A stretch of DNA of 64,000 bases. Source: Bolinopsis microptera. Its lineage: Eukaryota > Ctenophora > Tentaculata > Lobata > Bolinopsidae. The stretch's first letter is position 1. Each line of letters starts with the position of its first letter. The stretch is from positions 17,329,401 to 17,393,400 of the forward strand of contig NC_087082.1 of assembly GCF_026151205.1 (NCBI RefSeq). Direction: 5' to 3'. Both the position numbers and the translations under genes were made by a program. A model generated the notes under the pieces. That model was given only the letters and a program-made list of their open reading frames with translations, made no database searches and was not told the origin of the DNA. Below are positions 34,826 through 45,824 of this stretch, piece after piece.

Positions 34826-35010
34826 TTGGGCGGCGCCCAGCCTGCCATTAGCCTTATCTTCAATTGGTCCTCATGTGCTCATGAACACAAAAGCCTGAGG
34901 TTTCCACTTCTCAGGTAATCATTACCTGAGGACCCCAGGCTATTATGTTCATTAACATATGATTTGAATAAAGATTTGGCGGAATGACAGGCTGAGCGCG
35001 GCCCAGTAAA
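34826..35010. mobile_element. ~185-bp inverted-repeat element supplying a poly(A) signal
   Basis: Imperfect terminal inverted repeats: TTGGGCGGCGCCCAGCCTG on the left pairs with the complement of CAGGCTGAGCGCGGCCCAG on the right. An inner hairpin (CTCAGGTAATCATTACCTGAG) lies at 34912-34932. The first AATAAA after the Ig gene's stop (34967-34972) lies inside it. Confidence 0.65.
34967..34972 (+). promoter_or_regulatory. Candidate polyadenylation signal AATAAA for the Ig gene
   Basis: About 270 bp downstream of the stop at 34695, within the inverted-repeat element. Position is the only evidence. Confidence 0.45.
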
Positions 35011-35750
35011 GGTAATCAAAACAATTGCAATCCACAATCTAACATCAAACACCCTGGTACAATATTTTGAAACTTAATCAATCCTGCTATGTGTTATGAT
35101 GGCAAATTATTTTATATTTGTGATTGGTTTAACAGACAGAACTGTACTTTTTTATTTAACGGGTGATACTCGTAGAATATTTTTTCACAGACCGTCGACA
35201 AGTCCAACTCGGCGCGCGTCTTGGTAATGGTTGGTTATAAACCTACAATTTTGTAAAACAAGTAAACTACTACTACTAGAACCATGTTTTCTGCTTTATT
35301 TTTGTTTTGTGCGTTGTTTAATTGTTTAGTTGTTTAGTTATTTAGTTCAGGTTCAACTGAAAGTTTTGTAAATTACAATTTTAAGTTTTACTGTATTACT
35401 TGATTAAAATTATAACTTTTTCCAACAAAAAGTTGTTATTTCTCTGCTGAATAAATTAAACTGAGTGTGCTAAATCAGTCTACACTGATCGATCTTCGAG
35501 ATTTTTCTAAAAGAGCCCCCGACAGTTGAAACCTATTTGAATCGATGTATTTTCGGACGCTGATTCCGAAAATCACCCCCATGACATAATACCATTACTA
35601 ATTGGGTTAACATTTTTAACCAAATTAAGCTGTCGATGATTGAAATAATGAAATTTATTTCTATATTTAACTAATAAATTAACTAACTTAACTTTTTAAT
35701 TAACCTATATTATTATTAAATCTATTAGTTAGTAACCAGTATCTGTACAG

Positions 35751-38700
35751 GCTCCAAGTCTCCGCCATCCTCCCCTATCGATATGAGACTGGCCATGTTC
35801 ACCGGAGAAACGTCCCCTAAACCTGAACCCCGCTCTGACATTGCTAGATTCGACAAATCTGTGCTTCAGGTGAGATATTAGTTACTTAATCTAAGAGTTA
35901 ATGGTGATTCACGGTGTGATTTATTGATTATGTTAAAATCTGGCTCCTGATACGAATTCTTAAATTAATTATTGATAATAATTTTATTTAACGTTCGAAA
36001 ATAATGAGAGTTGAGTGGTAAGTAAGTGTAGGTTCAAAAAGTATCGAGGACTTTAAACCTTTAATCAAGAGATCACTTTAAAATGAGGTCTCTGTCAGCC
36101 TTTCGGGGGAAATTTTCACCTACTTAAAACCAATAACCTGTATAATAGACAAAAAGGCTTTCAACAGAGAACTCGAGAAATAAACAAATAGTACAGAAAA
36201 AATTAGTTTCAAAAATATAAACTGAATGATCACGTTTAGACTTAGCAGCCATCTGACAGCTTGTCAAACGTAACAGTTACCTCCTCAACTCCCAGTCTAG
36301 GTTCCCCTGTATAACTTGAATAGGAATCCCTACATAACCTGCTCAGTACTTTAAGTCTCTATTAGTTATTACTGGTTAGTTAGTTATTAGATTTATTGTG
36401 TATTATCCTGTTAGGATGGAACAATTAGTGAGTTCTCCACGGCAATGAAAGCCTAGGTTTCTATCTTATTCTGAAGACAAATTTTAAAGTTTTGAACATT
36501 GAGCTATTCTGTAAATCACGTTAATCTGCGCATGAAACTGTTTATGTCTCTTTATTGAGAGTTGCATCGAAGTCTGGTATCCATATACAGTATGAACTAT
36601 AAATACTGAATATTAACTGAATAGAATTGTTCTATATGTTAAAGAAACTCCTGTAGGTTTTTAAAAGCTTTAAACGACTTGTCTTTTCGTGCCATGCCCT
36701 AGACATCACATTCGATAAGCGTTCCTTACCTTATGAGACATATTTATGTTCGACTTAATTCCGGTGACCTAAATGATTTGGGAACGAAAATATGGGAATT
36801 TTTACCGAAACATTTCGTACCCCAAATTAAATCATGGTAGTTGGGGATTTTTTTTCGTCTCCTCAATTTTACAAAAATGAAACCCAATATTTGAGAAATT
36901 AAATACAACAATCTTCTCTGATCAGCTGTTCCATCTTGTAAAAAATTTCTCCGGAGCCTTTGAAAGTTAGCCTCAAAATAACTTATAATCTTCCAGAGGA
37001 TATAGGAGACCGACAGTGTTATCTTCCACTAATCCCGAAATTTCACCGCCGTGGCCAATAAAGTAGTGACAGAGCTTGCTTATTTTTAATGGAACGTGTC
37101 CAAAATCATTTTTAAAGCAATTCATGATCGAATACTAGTGTTCATTAATTGTTTGATGAATCATGTTTAGAACTTACTATATTGATATATCCCCCTCCCC
37201 CTCCCCCTCCCCCTCCCCCTCCCCCTCCCCCTCCCCCTCCCCCTCCCCCTCCCCCTCCCCCTCCCCCTCCCCCTCCCCCTCCCCCTCCCCCTCCCCCTCC
37301 CCCTCCCCCTCCCCCTCCCCCTCCCCCTCCCCCTCCCCCCTCCCCCCCCTCCTAAAGACCTGATAAGTCTACTTAAAAGACTTGTAGAACTGAAAACTTA
37401 CTATAAATACAAAAAATGGAACTTAAAACTGAACTTATCAAAATCAAAAATTATGCAAAAAATTGAACTTAAAACTGAAATTATCGAACTAATCAAATTT
37501 AAAATAAATTTCTCCACAATTGGCGGTTCGAGGCTAAATACCTTAAGTCTGTCAAGTCGTCACTATTATTCAAATTAAAAATATCCATGCCATTCCACTG
37601 TGGAATTCCGACAGATTGGAATCCGGAGGGCGAACTGAATTCCGACTCGGGAACTAATTTGAATAATAAATTGGGATATATATTTAAAATTTAATTGGTT
37701 TGGTAGATGAGAACTAAGATATATCTGAAAAAGTATGTTAATGTATAGGTACAAAGAAACAGTTACAATAATTTTAGTAAAAACATAATCGGTTATGTTT
37801 GAGTTAGGTACTATAATTTTAACATAATCGGTTATGTTAGGTACTGAATCTGTATGCTAATTTAGTTCAATCTAGAACAAAACAAATATTCAAAATAACA
37901 CTACAAACATAAATATAATTTATAAAACAGTGACTAAGTTTACCACTTTTTAATATTATATGTGCTGTCCAGGTAAATATCTAGAGATGAGTCCGAATTG
38001 AGATGAGTTTTGACGTAAAGTTTTCTGAGTCGAGGATCCTTATGAACACATGGCAGTCCTTCTAACAATACCTTGTCATTTATTGCATCGTAGTACCGGT
38101 CATGTCCTTTTATGTAGACATGGTAATCTCTAGATTCGTTGTACACCCATAAACTCGGCCTGATCGTAAAATCTATAGAGGATTGAATTTTTACTATCAT
38201 GACCATTTCAGTAGCGACTAAATTTCCAACATCATTTCCAATATCTCTGTGCAATGTTTGGTGCTGTGTCACTTTTCCTGTAACATGATCGAAATTTGTT
38301 AAAGTCCCATCCGGAGGAACCCCCTCTGGATAAACGGCGACAACACGGCAGTCTCTTTCACTTGAACTTTGTCCTTCCCCCGTTTCAGGCCCCTTCTGTG
38401 CCTCAGTACCGAACTTTCTGCAGCACTGTTTGTGGCTTTTCCAGTCCTTGTTCTGACATTGCACATTACAATACCAAGCTGATTTACAGGCGCTACATTT
38501 CAGTAAATCTGGTCCTTTTTTGTCACAGGAGCCGCAAGCTTTCCTAACCAAATCGCTCATTCTGCAAAATATTTGTAAAACTAAAAAACTAAATTGATAT
38601 CTAATCTGGTTTACGTTATAAGTGAACAATCCCGAAAACATCTTTCAAATTCTATGTGATACTTGATATACTTAAGTCGATCCTAACTAACATTAACCAA

Positions 38701-41700
38701 GAAAAGAGAACAGAAACAACATAGAACAATTTAAAAATAGGAAAGTATCCCTGTTTGGCTGGCAGAACCAATTGGTTTGGTATATGAAACCTAAGATATT
38801 ATGTCTGAAGGAAGTATGTATACTGAATAAGTCCAATGAAAACAATTGCTGAATAAAATACGATGTTAAAGGTTTGAAGAACGTGTAACTAGCCACTATA
38901 TAACAAATCGTGTCGCAATGTTACTTGGTAACATTTATTGCTGGAAACAGGTTATCATCAGGTGACACACAAAGGAGTACGAAGGTATTATCTGTTATAG
39001 ATATAATTATGCCTGAACAACACTCTACGTTATGAAAGAATTTGGTAATATGATGCGCTTAATATCTTAGTTCCCAAAACATTTGTTTGTCAAAACATTT
39101 GGGTTAATAATTTGAGTTCCTACAATTTGGGCAAGAAATTCGGACTTTTTGGGGCGACGAAAACGTTTGGCATTCATTTTTTAGAGACGAGGTAATTTTG
39201 CTCCCTAATAAGTAATATTTTATCAGTTTTGGAAATTATAAAATTATCATGCTGAAACCAAATAGGCAATATTGACTTACTGACTTACTGACTTAAGTCG
39301 GCTTCTTGGTCCGAGCAACTACAATTCCTCGCCACACGTCGCGGTCAAGCATAACAGATCTTATCTCTTCAACACAGGAAAGGCTGGTGTCCTTCTTTAG
39401 CATGTCCAGAAACGTAAGGTGGGGCCTCCCCGGTCTCCTGTATCCATGCTGAGGGTCCCAGAACAGAAGTTGGTTTGCCAGAAGGTCGTCATGCCTGGCT
39501 ACATGTCCAGCCAGTCTCATTCTTCTGGAGGCTATCATCGCTGATGGCTTGGGGATGTTGCCGTATAAATCACTGTTGTTGATGATTTGTGGCCAACGTA
39601 TGTTCAAGGCCATCCGGAGCATTCTAGTGTAGCATCCATTGATCCGCTTAGTCATGGATTGGCTTATCGTCCAAGCTTCAGAGCCGTACAGGAGTACGGG
39701 CTCAACCGTTGCTCGAAAGACACGGATCTTTAAGTCCCTGCGCATTCTAGACTTCCAGGTTGTCTTTAACTGATGACAGGCCCCCCATGCCTTTGCTTTC
39801 CTAACATCAAAGTCCTTCTCCGCACTCATTATTCTGCTTCCAAGGTAGACAAAGTCATCTACTTGCTCTATCTCCTGCTCACTTGCTGCTTTAATGACGG
39901 TAGAGTCAGACTCAGAGAGATTGACTCTGATGTACTTCGTCTTACTCTCGTTGAGGTGAAGTCCAACGGAGTTAGCAGCCAGCTCCACACTGAGGAGAAG
40001 ATCTTGCGCTTGCTCTGCGGTGTCTGTTGCCAGTGCAAGATCGTCAGCAAAGTCGACATCTGTCATCTTAACTGCTGGGTATCTCCTGCTTCTTCTGGGG
40101 TTGACAGTGAAGCCCAGATCTTTGCCTCTAAGTGCTGTTGTCATCACATAGTCAATGACAATCACGAAGAGGTAGGGCGCCAGTGTATCTCCCTGCATAA
40201 CTCCAGCAAGTATAAGAAAAGCTTCAGTCAGACCATCCTCCGTGATGACTCGTGCCATGGTGTCCTTGGGGGGGGGGGGGGGGGGCCAAGTGGATATTTG
40301 TAGATATTTGGATAATGTCATCCACTTTTTTCGTGAATTATCCATACAATAATCTACAAATATCTACGTTTATCTACAAAAAATGTATAACTCAAATATG
40401 TGCCCAGAAATTCTACGTACTGAATTTTTGGAGATAAATGTATAAATTTGTAGAATTTGTAGAATTTTCGTGAATTATCCATTGACAATAATCTACAAAT
40501 ATCTACATTTATCTACAAAAAATGTAATCTCAAATATGTGCCCAGAAATTCTACTGAATTTTTGGAGATAAATGTATAAATTTGTAGAATGTCATCCACT
40601 TTTTTCGTGGATTATCCATTCTACATTAATCTACAAATATCTACAAATATCCACTTGGCTCCCCCCTGTCCTTGTACATAGCATCTATCAGCCTAACAAT
40701 GGGCTCTGGTATCCCATATGCCAGGAGTATCTTCATCAATATACCCCTATGAATGCTATCAAAGGCCTTCTTAAAATCGATGAACAAGATAAGGGCGGTC
40801 AGGTTTTTGTCTCTAGCCCCCTCCAAGATCCTCCTTAGACACAGAATGTGGCTGGTGGTACTGCGTCCCTCCCGAAATCCGTTTTGGTTGATCCTCAGGA
40901 TTTTCTCCATCGCTGGTTTGATTCTGTTAAGGATCATACGATTCAGGGTCTTACTAACAATGGACGTAAGAGCGATTCCTCTGTAGTTATCCACTTTAGT
41001 TAGATTTCCTTTCTTTGGCACAGGCACGATGTTGAGTTGCCGCCATTGATCAGGGATTTTTCCATCAACCAGAGCGCTGTTACAGAACTCTAGAATCAGG
41101 TCGTCCATGTCCACTCTTTTGAGAATCTCTGGAGCTATGCCATCATCACCATAGGCCTTACCCTCCTTGATCTGCTTCCTCGCCTCCGCTAACTCCTCCC
41201 TGCAAAACAGACCAGTCTCTATATCAATATTAGCTTATCTTATTTAGATTTATTAGTGTTGAAGGCAGTAAAACAACTGGCATTGATGGCAGTAGATGGC
41301 CAACTTATTGATTTTAGGCATATGCGAATATATTTTACCCGTGCAATTCTCAAGGCAGGATAACTCGTTGATTCCTTCCATTTTCCATATCAAACCACAA
41401 ACATTGGTCGAATATGCTGACCAGCATACAGTTCTTTGATAAAATCCTTCTTCCCTATATTATTGAGTCTGTTCGATAAACCTGACTAGAAAGCACTATT
41501 TATATGGGGTGTATTTCGGGCTCGACAGTCAACACACAGAATTCATAAAAGATGTGATGGGGGCGAATAGAAAGTTCTGGCTAAAATGACACTACACTTC
41601 CAACCACTCTACGTAACCATTAATGGTATTGCTTCAAATGCGTAGCAAATACGAAACTGTAATTATTTATCTGTTTCAGGAGTGAGTCCCTCTATTCACT

Positions 41701-42820
41701 ATAACTTTTTTATCTAAGATTTTTGATTTTATTAGGTTCGTGAATCGTTAGTTTTAAGATAAATAAATGGATAGATTTATTAATTTTTATCCGTCTTATT
41801 TTATTGTCATACAGATAAAGCACTCTAATTACACAAATAGGAGAAGAAGTTACAGACTTCGACAGAAACATTATATGCCAGCTATTGCGTATTGTAAATT
41901 TAAGCTTTCCAATAGAAGTGAAACATTTTTCAAGTAATATTCAGATTTTCATTGTTCCTTTGAGCTCACTAATTCGTGAGTCATACTCATTGTGAAAATG
42001 TTTTCTATCCGAAATTCTCGGTTAGTGTAGCATATTGAAAAATAGAGCGCTCTAAATTTCTCAATAACAGAAGAAGCTACAGAATACAGAAACATTATGC
42101 TATTGCGTATGATAAATTTGAAATGAAAGCGAAAAGTTTTTGGATTATCGTAAATAAATTTCAGTTTTTCAGTTTTTCTTTGAACATCCTAATTCCGGAA
42201 ATAAACATGGATTGTTAAGATAAATTCTATTAAACTGAGCTAGTACTGTATGCTAAACGTGGGTAGAATATTGAATGGTCGGAGGGTATTATAAATATAA
42301 TTATGTTGTGGTTGAGTAGATATACAGATCCTCACGGTGAACTACTATTATTATGTCACGTATAGCTAAGTTATGTTTCCAGGTACCGGTGTCCCAGCTG
42401 AAGAATAACTTCTCGGCAGTTTGTGATCTGGTGTCCGCGATACAGTCCTTCTCCGTCCACCACCTTCACTACGCTCCCAACATCGCTGCTAGTGGTAATT
42501 TACCATCTCTACCTAGAATAGTCCTTCTTAATGACAACTTTCTTATTTATTATAGACATTATTCGGAATATGTATTATTTGTTTTCCAGTAACACCAACC
42601 ACAGTTGACCAATAAATTATAGATCTTAACCAATATTTGTGAACAGTTGACCAATAATAAATCACATAATATAACCCCCCTGTCTTCAGACGCATTTGTG
42701 TGGCTCGTAGAACCGGGACATGTGAACCACCTCTCTTCCACTGAACGGCACTTTACTGGACTCCTAGCTGAGATTGAGAGAGCTGTTGAAGCCCTGATGG
42801 CCAGAAAACAGTTTGTGTGA
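35751..42820 (+). CDS. Unrecognised protein, C-terminal three exons
   Basis: Exons 35751-35869, 42383-42494 and 42690-42820 have good acceptors and donors and consistent phases (1-0, 0-1, 1-end), giving 120 aa after the first partial codon. The first is rich in Ser/Pro and charged residues ([17 protein letters not shown]). The second and third are helical in character ([36 protein letters not shown]) and end at TGA. A possible further upstream exon is 35192-35225 (after TTTTTCACAG), which would join in phase 1. I do not recognise the family. The 6.5-kb intron 35870-42382 contains a MYND gene on the other strand and a LINE. Earlier exons are not seen between the Ig gene and 35751, so the 5' end is uncertain. 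Confidence 0.6.
37191..37341. repeat. (CCCCCT)n hexamer tract, about 25 perfect units
   Basis: About 150 bp of uninterrupted CCCCCT, followed by a few C-rich bases to 37352. It lies in the long intron of the unrecognised + strand gene. The minus strand is (AGGGGG)n, an ideal G-quadruplex sequence. Open frames of poly-Pro or Pro-Ser are artefacts. Confidence 0.97.
37940..38560 (-). CDS. MYND zinc-finger protein, 206 aa
   Basis: The ATG at 38560 lies one base after a good acceptor (TTTTGCAG|A), so a 5' UTR intron is likely and the coding part is a single exon. The MYND finger is near the N-terminus: C9, C12, C22, C25, C31, C35, H43, C46 (CGSCDKKG ... [22 protein letters not shown]). MYND fingers bind proline-rich peptides in partner proteins. 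The rest (about residues 55-206) carries no domain I can name; it has a Ser/Glu-rich linker and a beta-rich C-terminal part. The gene lies inside the long intron of a + strand gene, on the opposite strand. I see no SET domain, unlike SMYD proteins. Confidence 0.85.
   Translation of the reverse strand: MSDLVRKACGSCDKKGPDLLKCSACKSAWYCNVQCQNKDWKSHKQCCRKFGTEAQKGPETGEGQSSSERDCRVVAVYPEGVPPDGTLTNFDHVTGKVTQHQTLHRDIGNDVGNLVATEMVMIVKIQSSIDFTIRPSLWVYNESRDYHVYIKGHDRYYDAINDKVLLEGLPCVHKDPRLRKLYVKTHLNSDSSLDIYLDSTYNIKKW
39274..41224 (-). mobile_element. 5'-truncated LINE (non-LTR retrotransposon) with reverse transcriptase
   Basis: On the minus strand the reading starts at 41224 within the pol ORF and runs through RT blocks [34 protein letters not shown] and the catalytic FADDLAL (YxDD position). 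The C-terminal [12 protein letters not shown] region ends the frame at 39293. It is 5' truncated and ends in a short (TTACTGAC)n tail (plus-strand reading). CAATATT at 39267-39273 and 41225-41231 is a probable target duplication. The frame is open on both sides of a MITE at 40269-40666, which splits it. The clade is not certain. Confidence 0.9.
40269..40666. mobile_element. 398-bp MITE inserted into the LINE, 8-bp target duplication
   Basis: Flanked by TGTCCTTG at 40261-40268 and 40667-40674. Ends are a G run plus CCAAGTGGATATTTGTAGAT and its complement plus a C run. The interior has two direct copies of a ~130-bp block (AAATATGTGCCCAGAAATTC) and no ORF. The 8-bp duplication fits hAT- or P-type transposases; the ends do not match the other hAT-like element in this window. 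Confidence 0.92.
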
Positions 42821-45800
42821 AGGAACCAACTTGTTCTCTAGTGAAATGAGATTGGGACTTAATTCTGTGTCGTTCCTTCCGAGACTGGGTTTGTTATTTC
42901 GATACCACCGATTAAAATGTGAATTTTATCTATGTACCGTATTTCGGTAATAATTTGGCTGTTATTGGTTTTTCTGAGCCTTTAAAACGGCTTTGTTACA
43001 ACCGATTACGTCCCTTGGTTATCATCGATTTAATACATGGAAACAAGTTAATAAACCCGTAGAACCGTAATCGTATCAGTGGCGTAATTCAAACACCGTT
43101 TGTGCTACCCAAGTAACACAGGAGTTCAAGATTGGAAAACATGCGGGCCCTTAGCCTTAGGAAATCGTAGACAAGTAACAAGGAAGCTACGGCATGATTT
43201 CTTTTTCGGTGCTGTTTGATTTCAATATTAGCTAATTTTTCTGGACACTCAGCGCATGACTTACGCCATTGAATATTACAGCTTATTTCATTTTTAATTA
43301 AATTTTGTTAATAGTTATACTTAAATGGTTTTTACAATTTTCTACGGACTGTATGAGACTTTTTATCGATTTATACTATTGTTGTCCTGATAATTATTAC
43401 TTCAGTTTCCTTTTTACTTAGCAAAGTGAAGTTTTTACGGGGGCCACCAAATTTCAGACATGATTGCGACTTTTTCGACATAATGTTAATTTGCTGGCCA
43501 GATATTACTATCGAATATAATTTACTAGAAACCCGCTACAGTACTAGTCGAAAGCTTTGTTTAAAAAAAGTTATGTTTTAATTTCTCTTCCTCATCTAGC
43601 ACTGTTGTACTGTAGAAATTAAGGATTTTATTTGACAATAACGACTATTTTGTAAGTATTTGGATTCTCTAAACGACAAGTTTTCAAAATAGCAATCACA
43701 ATATCAATCACAACCAAAGTTATGAATAATCATAGTATACTTATAGCGTGAGCGTAAATGTTAGATAGTCATGTAGTTTTGGTAACATTGTAGTGTTTTT
43801 ATGACTATGTCCCCGCGTTGCCAAGGAGATTTCGTCAAGTTTAAAGTATAATGGCACATGAATTGTACTGCCACTGGTGAGGGTATGAATCAACGGAGGG
43901 TTACAATGGCCTTCAGACATTTTACCAGGAACATGAAATGCTACGTTCATGTCACTGATGATTATAACAGGTTCAGAGAGTCAGAGAGAAATTAAATCTA
44001 TACAGTGTTCTGCAGTAATTGGATGATTTTAGCTTATAATTAATTACGGTCAAATTAATTAGAGAGTTTGTTGATTTCGGGTAGGTTAACTTAAACTAGT
44101 TAAACACTTACAAGCTTAGGTAATATCTTTCATTAAAACTATTTTAAACAAATGATAATTCTTCAGCAATTCTAAGCCGGAAATAATGATGAAATGCTCT
44201 GTGACATGTACACGAGAACGAACAAACAACGTAAATATATACGATGGCGAAACTAATCAGCTGTTTGCTCGTATGAGCGGTAATAAGCACGGCTTGATCC
44301 GCCTCTCAATTGAGCCTGACATTGACGTGGCCTTCATGACAGCACTTGCTTTGATGTGAGATGTTGCCCTTAGGAATTGGGGTTAAACGGACCCTGATCT
44401 TCGTCATTAAATAATGGTGATGATTAAAAATACCTCAACGATGTGGAATCGGGGGACTATAAATAATTAGTACAAAATGGACTTGATCTGATAATGTGAT
44501 ATCTTTACCAAAATATATTGTACTGTACTATGTATTTTGGTAAAAATATCAGTATTAAAATATTAAGTTTATTTGAGCTTTAATTGTAAGTCGACTTCGC
44601 TTGTCGACTTCCCTAGTGCTTACACCATTGTACTTGAACGATAAACAGTTTTTTTTCAGGTCTGTTCATATATAATTATATATTATATATCATGTTACAA
44701 TTATTTAAATTTAATACAAATAGTCATCTGTGAGTAAAACTAAAAGAATTTTGTTGGATTCAGAGTCACAATTTAAGCTTTTCAATGACAAATTAGCTAA
44801 CACTAGCAGCGTACCCGTCCTCCGGACGACAATAATTCTTTACTTTCACTGACACCACGTTTTCGCTTTCTAAATTTATTGGGTGACCCAAATGAGTCAA
44901 ATTTAAAGACAGGATTTTCAAATATTAGAATTAGCATTAGAATCAAATTTACACGGCAATACGATAAAAATAGTAAATAATTTAAAGATTCTTCGATCTG
45001 CTGATTCAGCATCTGCCAGTTCTAAATCGTATTTTTGTTTCGATTGGCCCCCATGTGCAAAAAACAGCACACTACTTTGGAGTCGAAACAATATTGTACT
45101 GCAGTAAGTGCATAGTTTTACATGCATTGAAAATCTTATCAGCTATGTATAAAAAGATAAAATTCAATAATTAGCGACGGCACATTTCCAAGTATAGTAG
45201 TATCTGTAGTTTGTAAATAGATATTGGTTTTTATATGTTATACTCATTTGTATCTGCTAATTTAAGAGTTAGAGAAACTACTGTAAATACTGAAATAATT
45301 ATTACCTATTTAAATCGCGTTTTTGACACCACTTGGAAATCCAAATTTTGGGCACTAAAATTCTTGTTCCGTGGCAAATTTTTTATTTTTTCATGCTGAT
45401 TTGAAAAGCATAAAAGCATTTAACCCGGTCAAAAAAGTTTAAGTTGTATCTCTTTTACGGTTTTTGCGGAAAGTCGCGTTAAAGTTGATGCCGTGGTGTC
45501 AGTAAAATGGCACGGATAAACACATATATATCGTCTCGCTTTATTTATAGTAAGATGAACAAATTAATGAAGAAAATCTAAAAACTACGCTACTGATAGT
45601 GATACATTATTGGCGAACAATTTTATCGAATGAACGAGAGGTCTCCAAATTTGTTCATGATCAATGATCTCCGGAGACCATACCCTACAGCAATTATAAA
45701 TGATTAATAACGTTCTCAAACCGTTCTTATGTTATCAACAGTGATCACTTGTTCGCCATTTTTGGGACACCCAGTATCAAATAAAACCAGTCTTTCGTTA

Positions 45801-45824
45801 CACTTACAAAATTCATTCACACAG
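42821..45824. other. Intergenic region
   Basis: AT-rich sequence between two convergent genes. AATAAA at 43050-43055 is a candidate signal for the + strand gene, and the complement of AATAAA at 45540-45545 is a candidate for the receptor. I see no coding exon, RNA gene or clear element here. Confidence 0.6.

Noticed and set aside
37191-37341. (CCCCCT)n as a telomere
   Set aside because: Metazoan telomeres are normally TTAGGG-type, and the tract is internal with gene sequence on both sides.
37149-37363. Poly-proline and Pro-Ser frames
   Set aside because: Produced by (CCCCCT)n in an intron.
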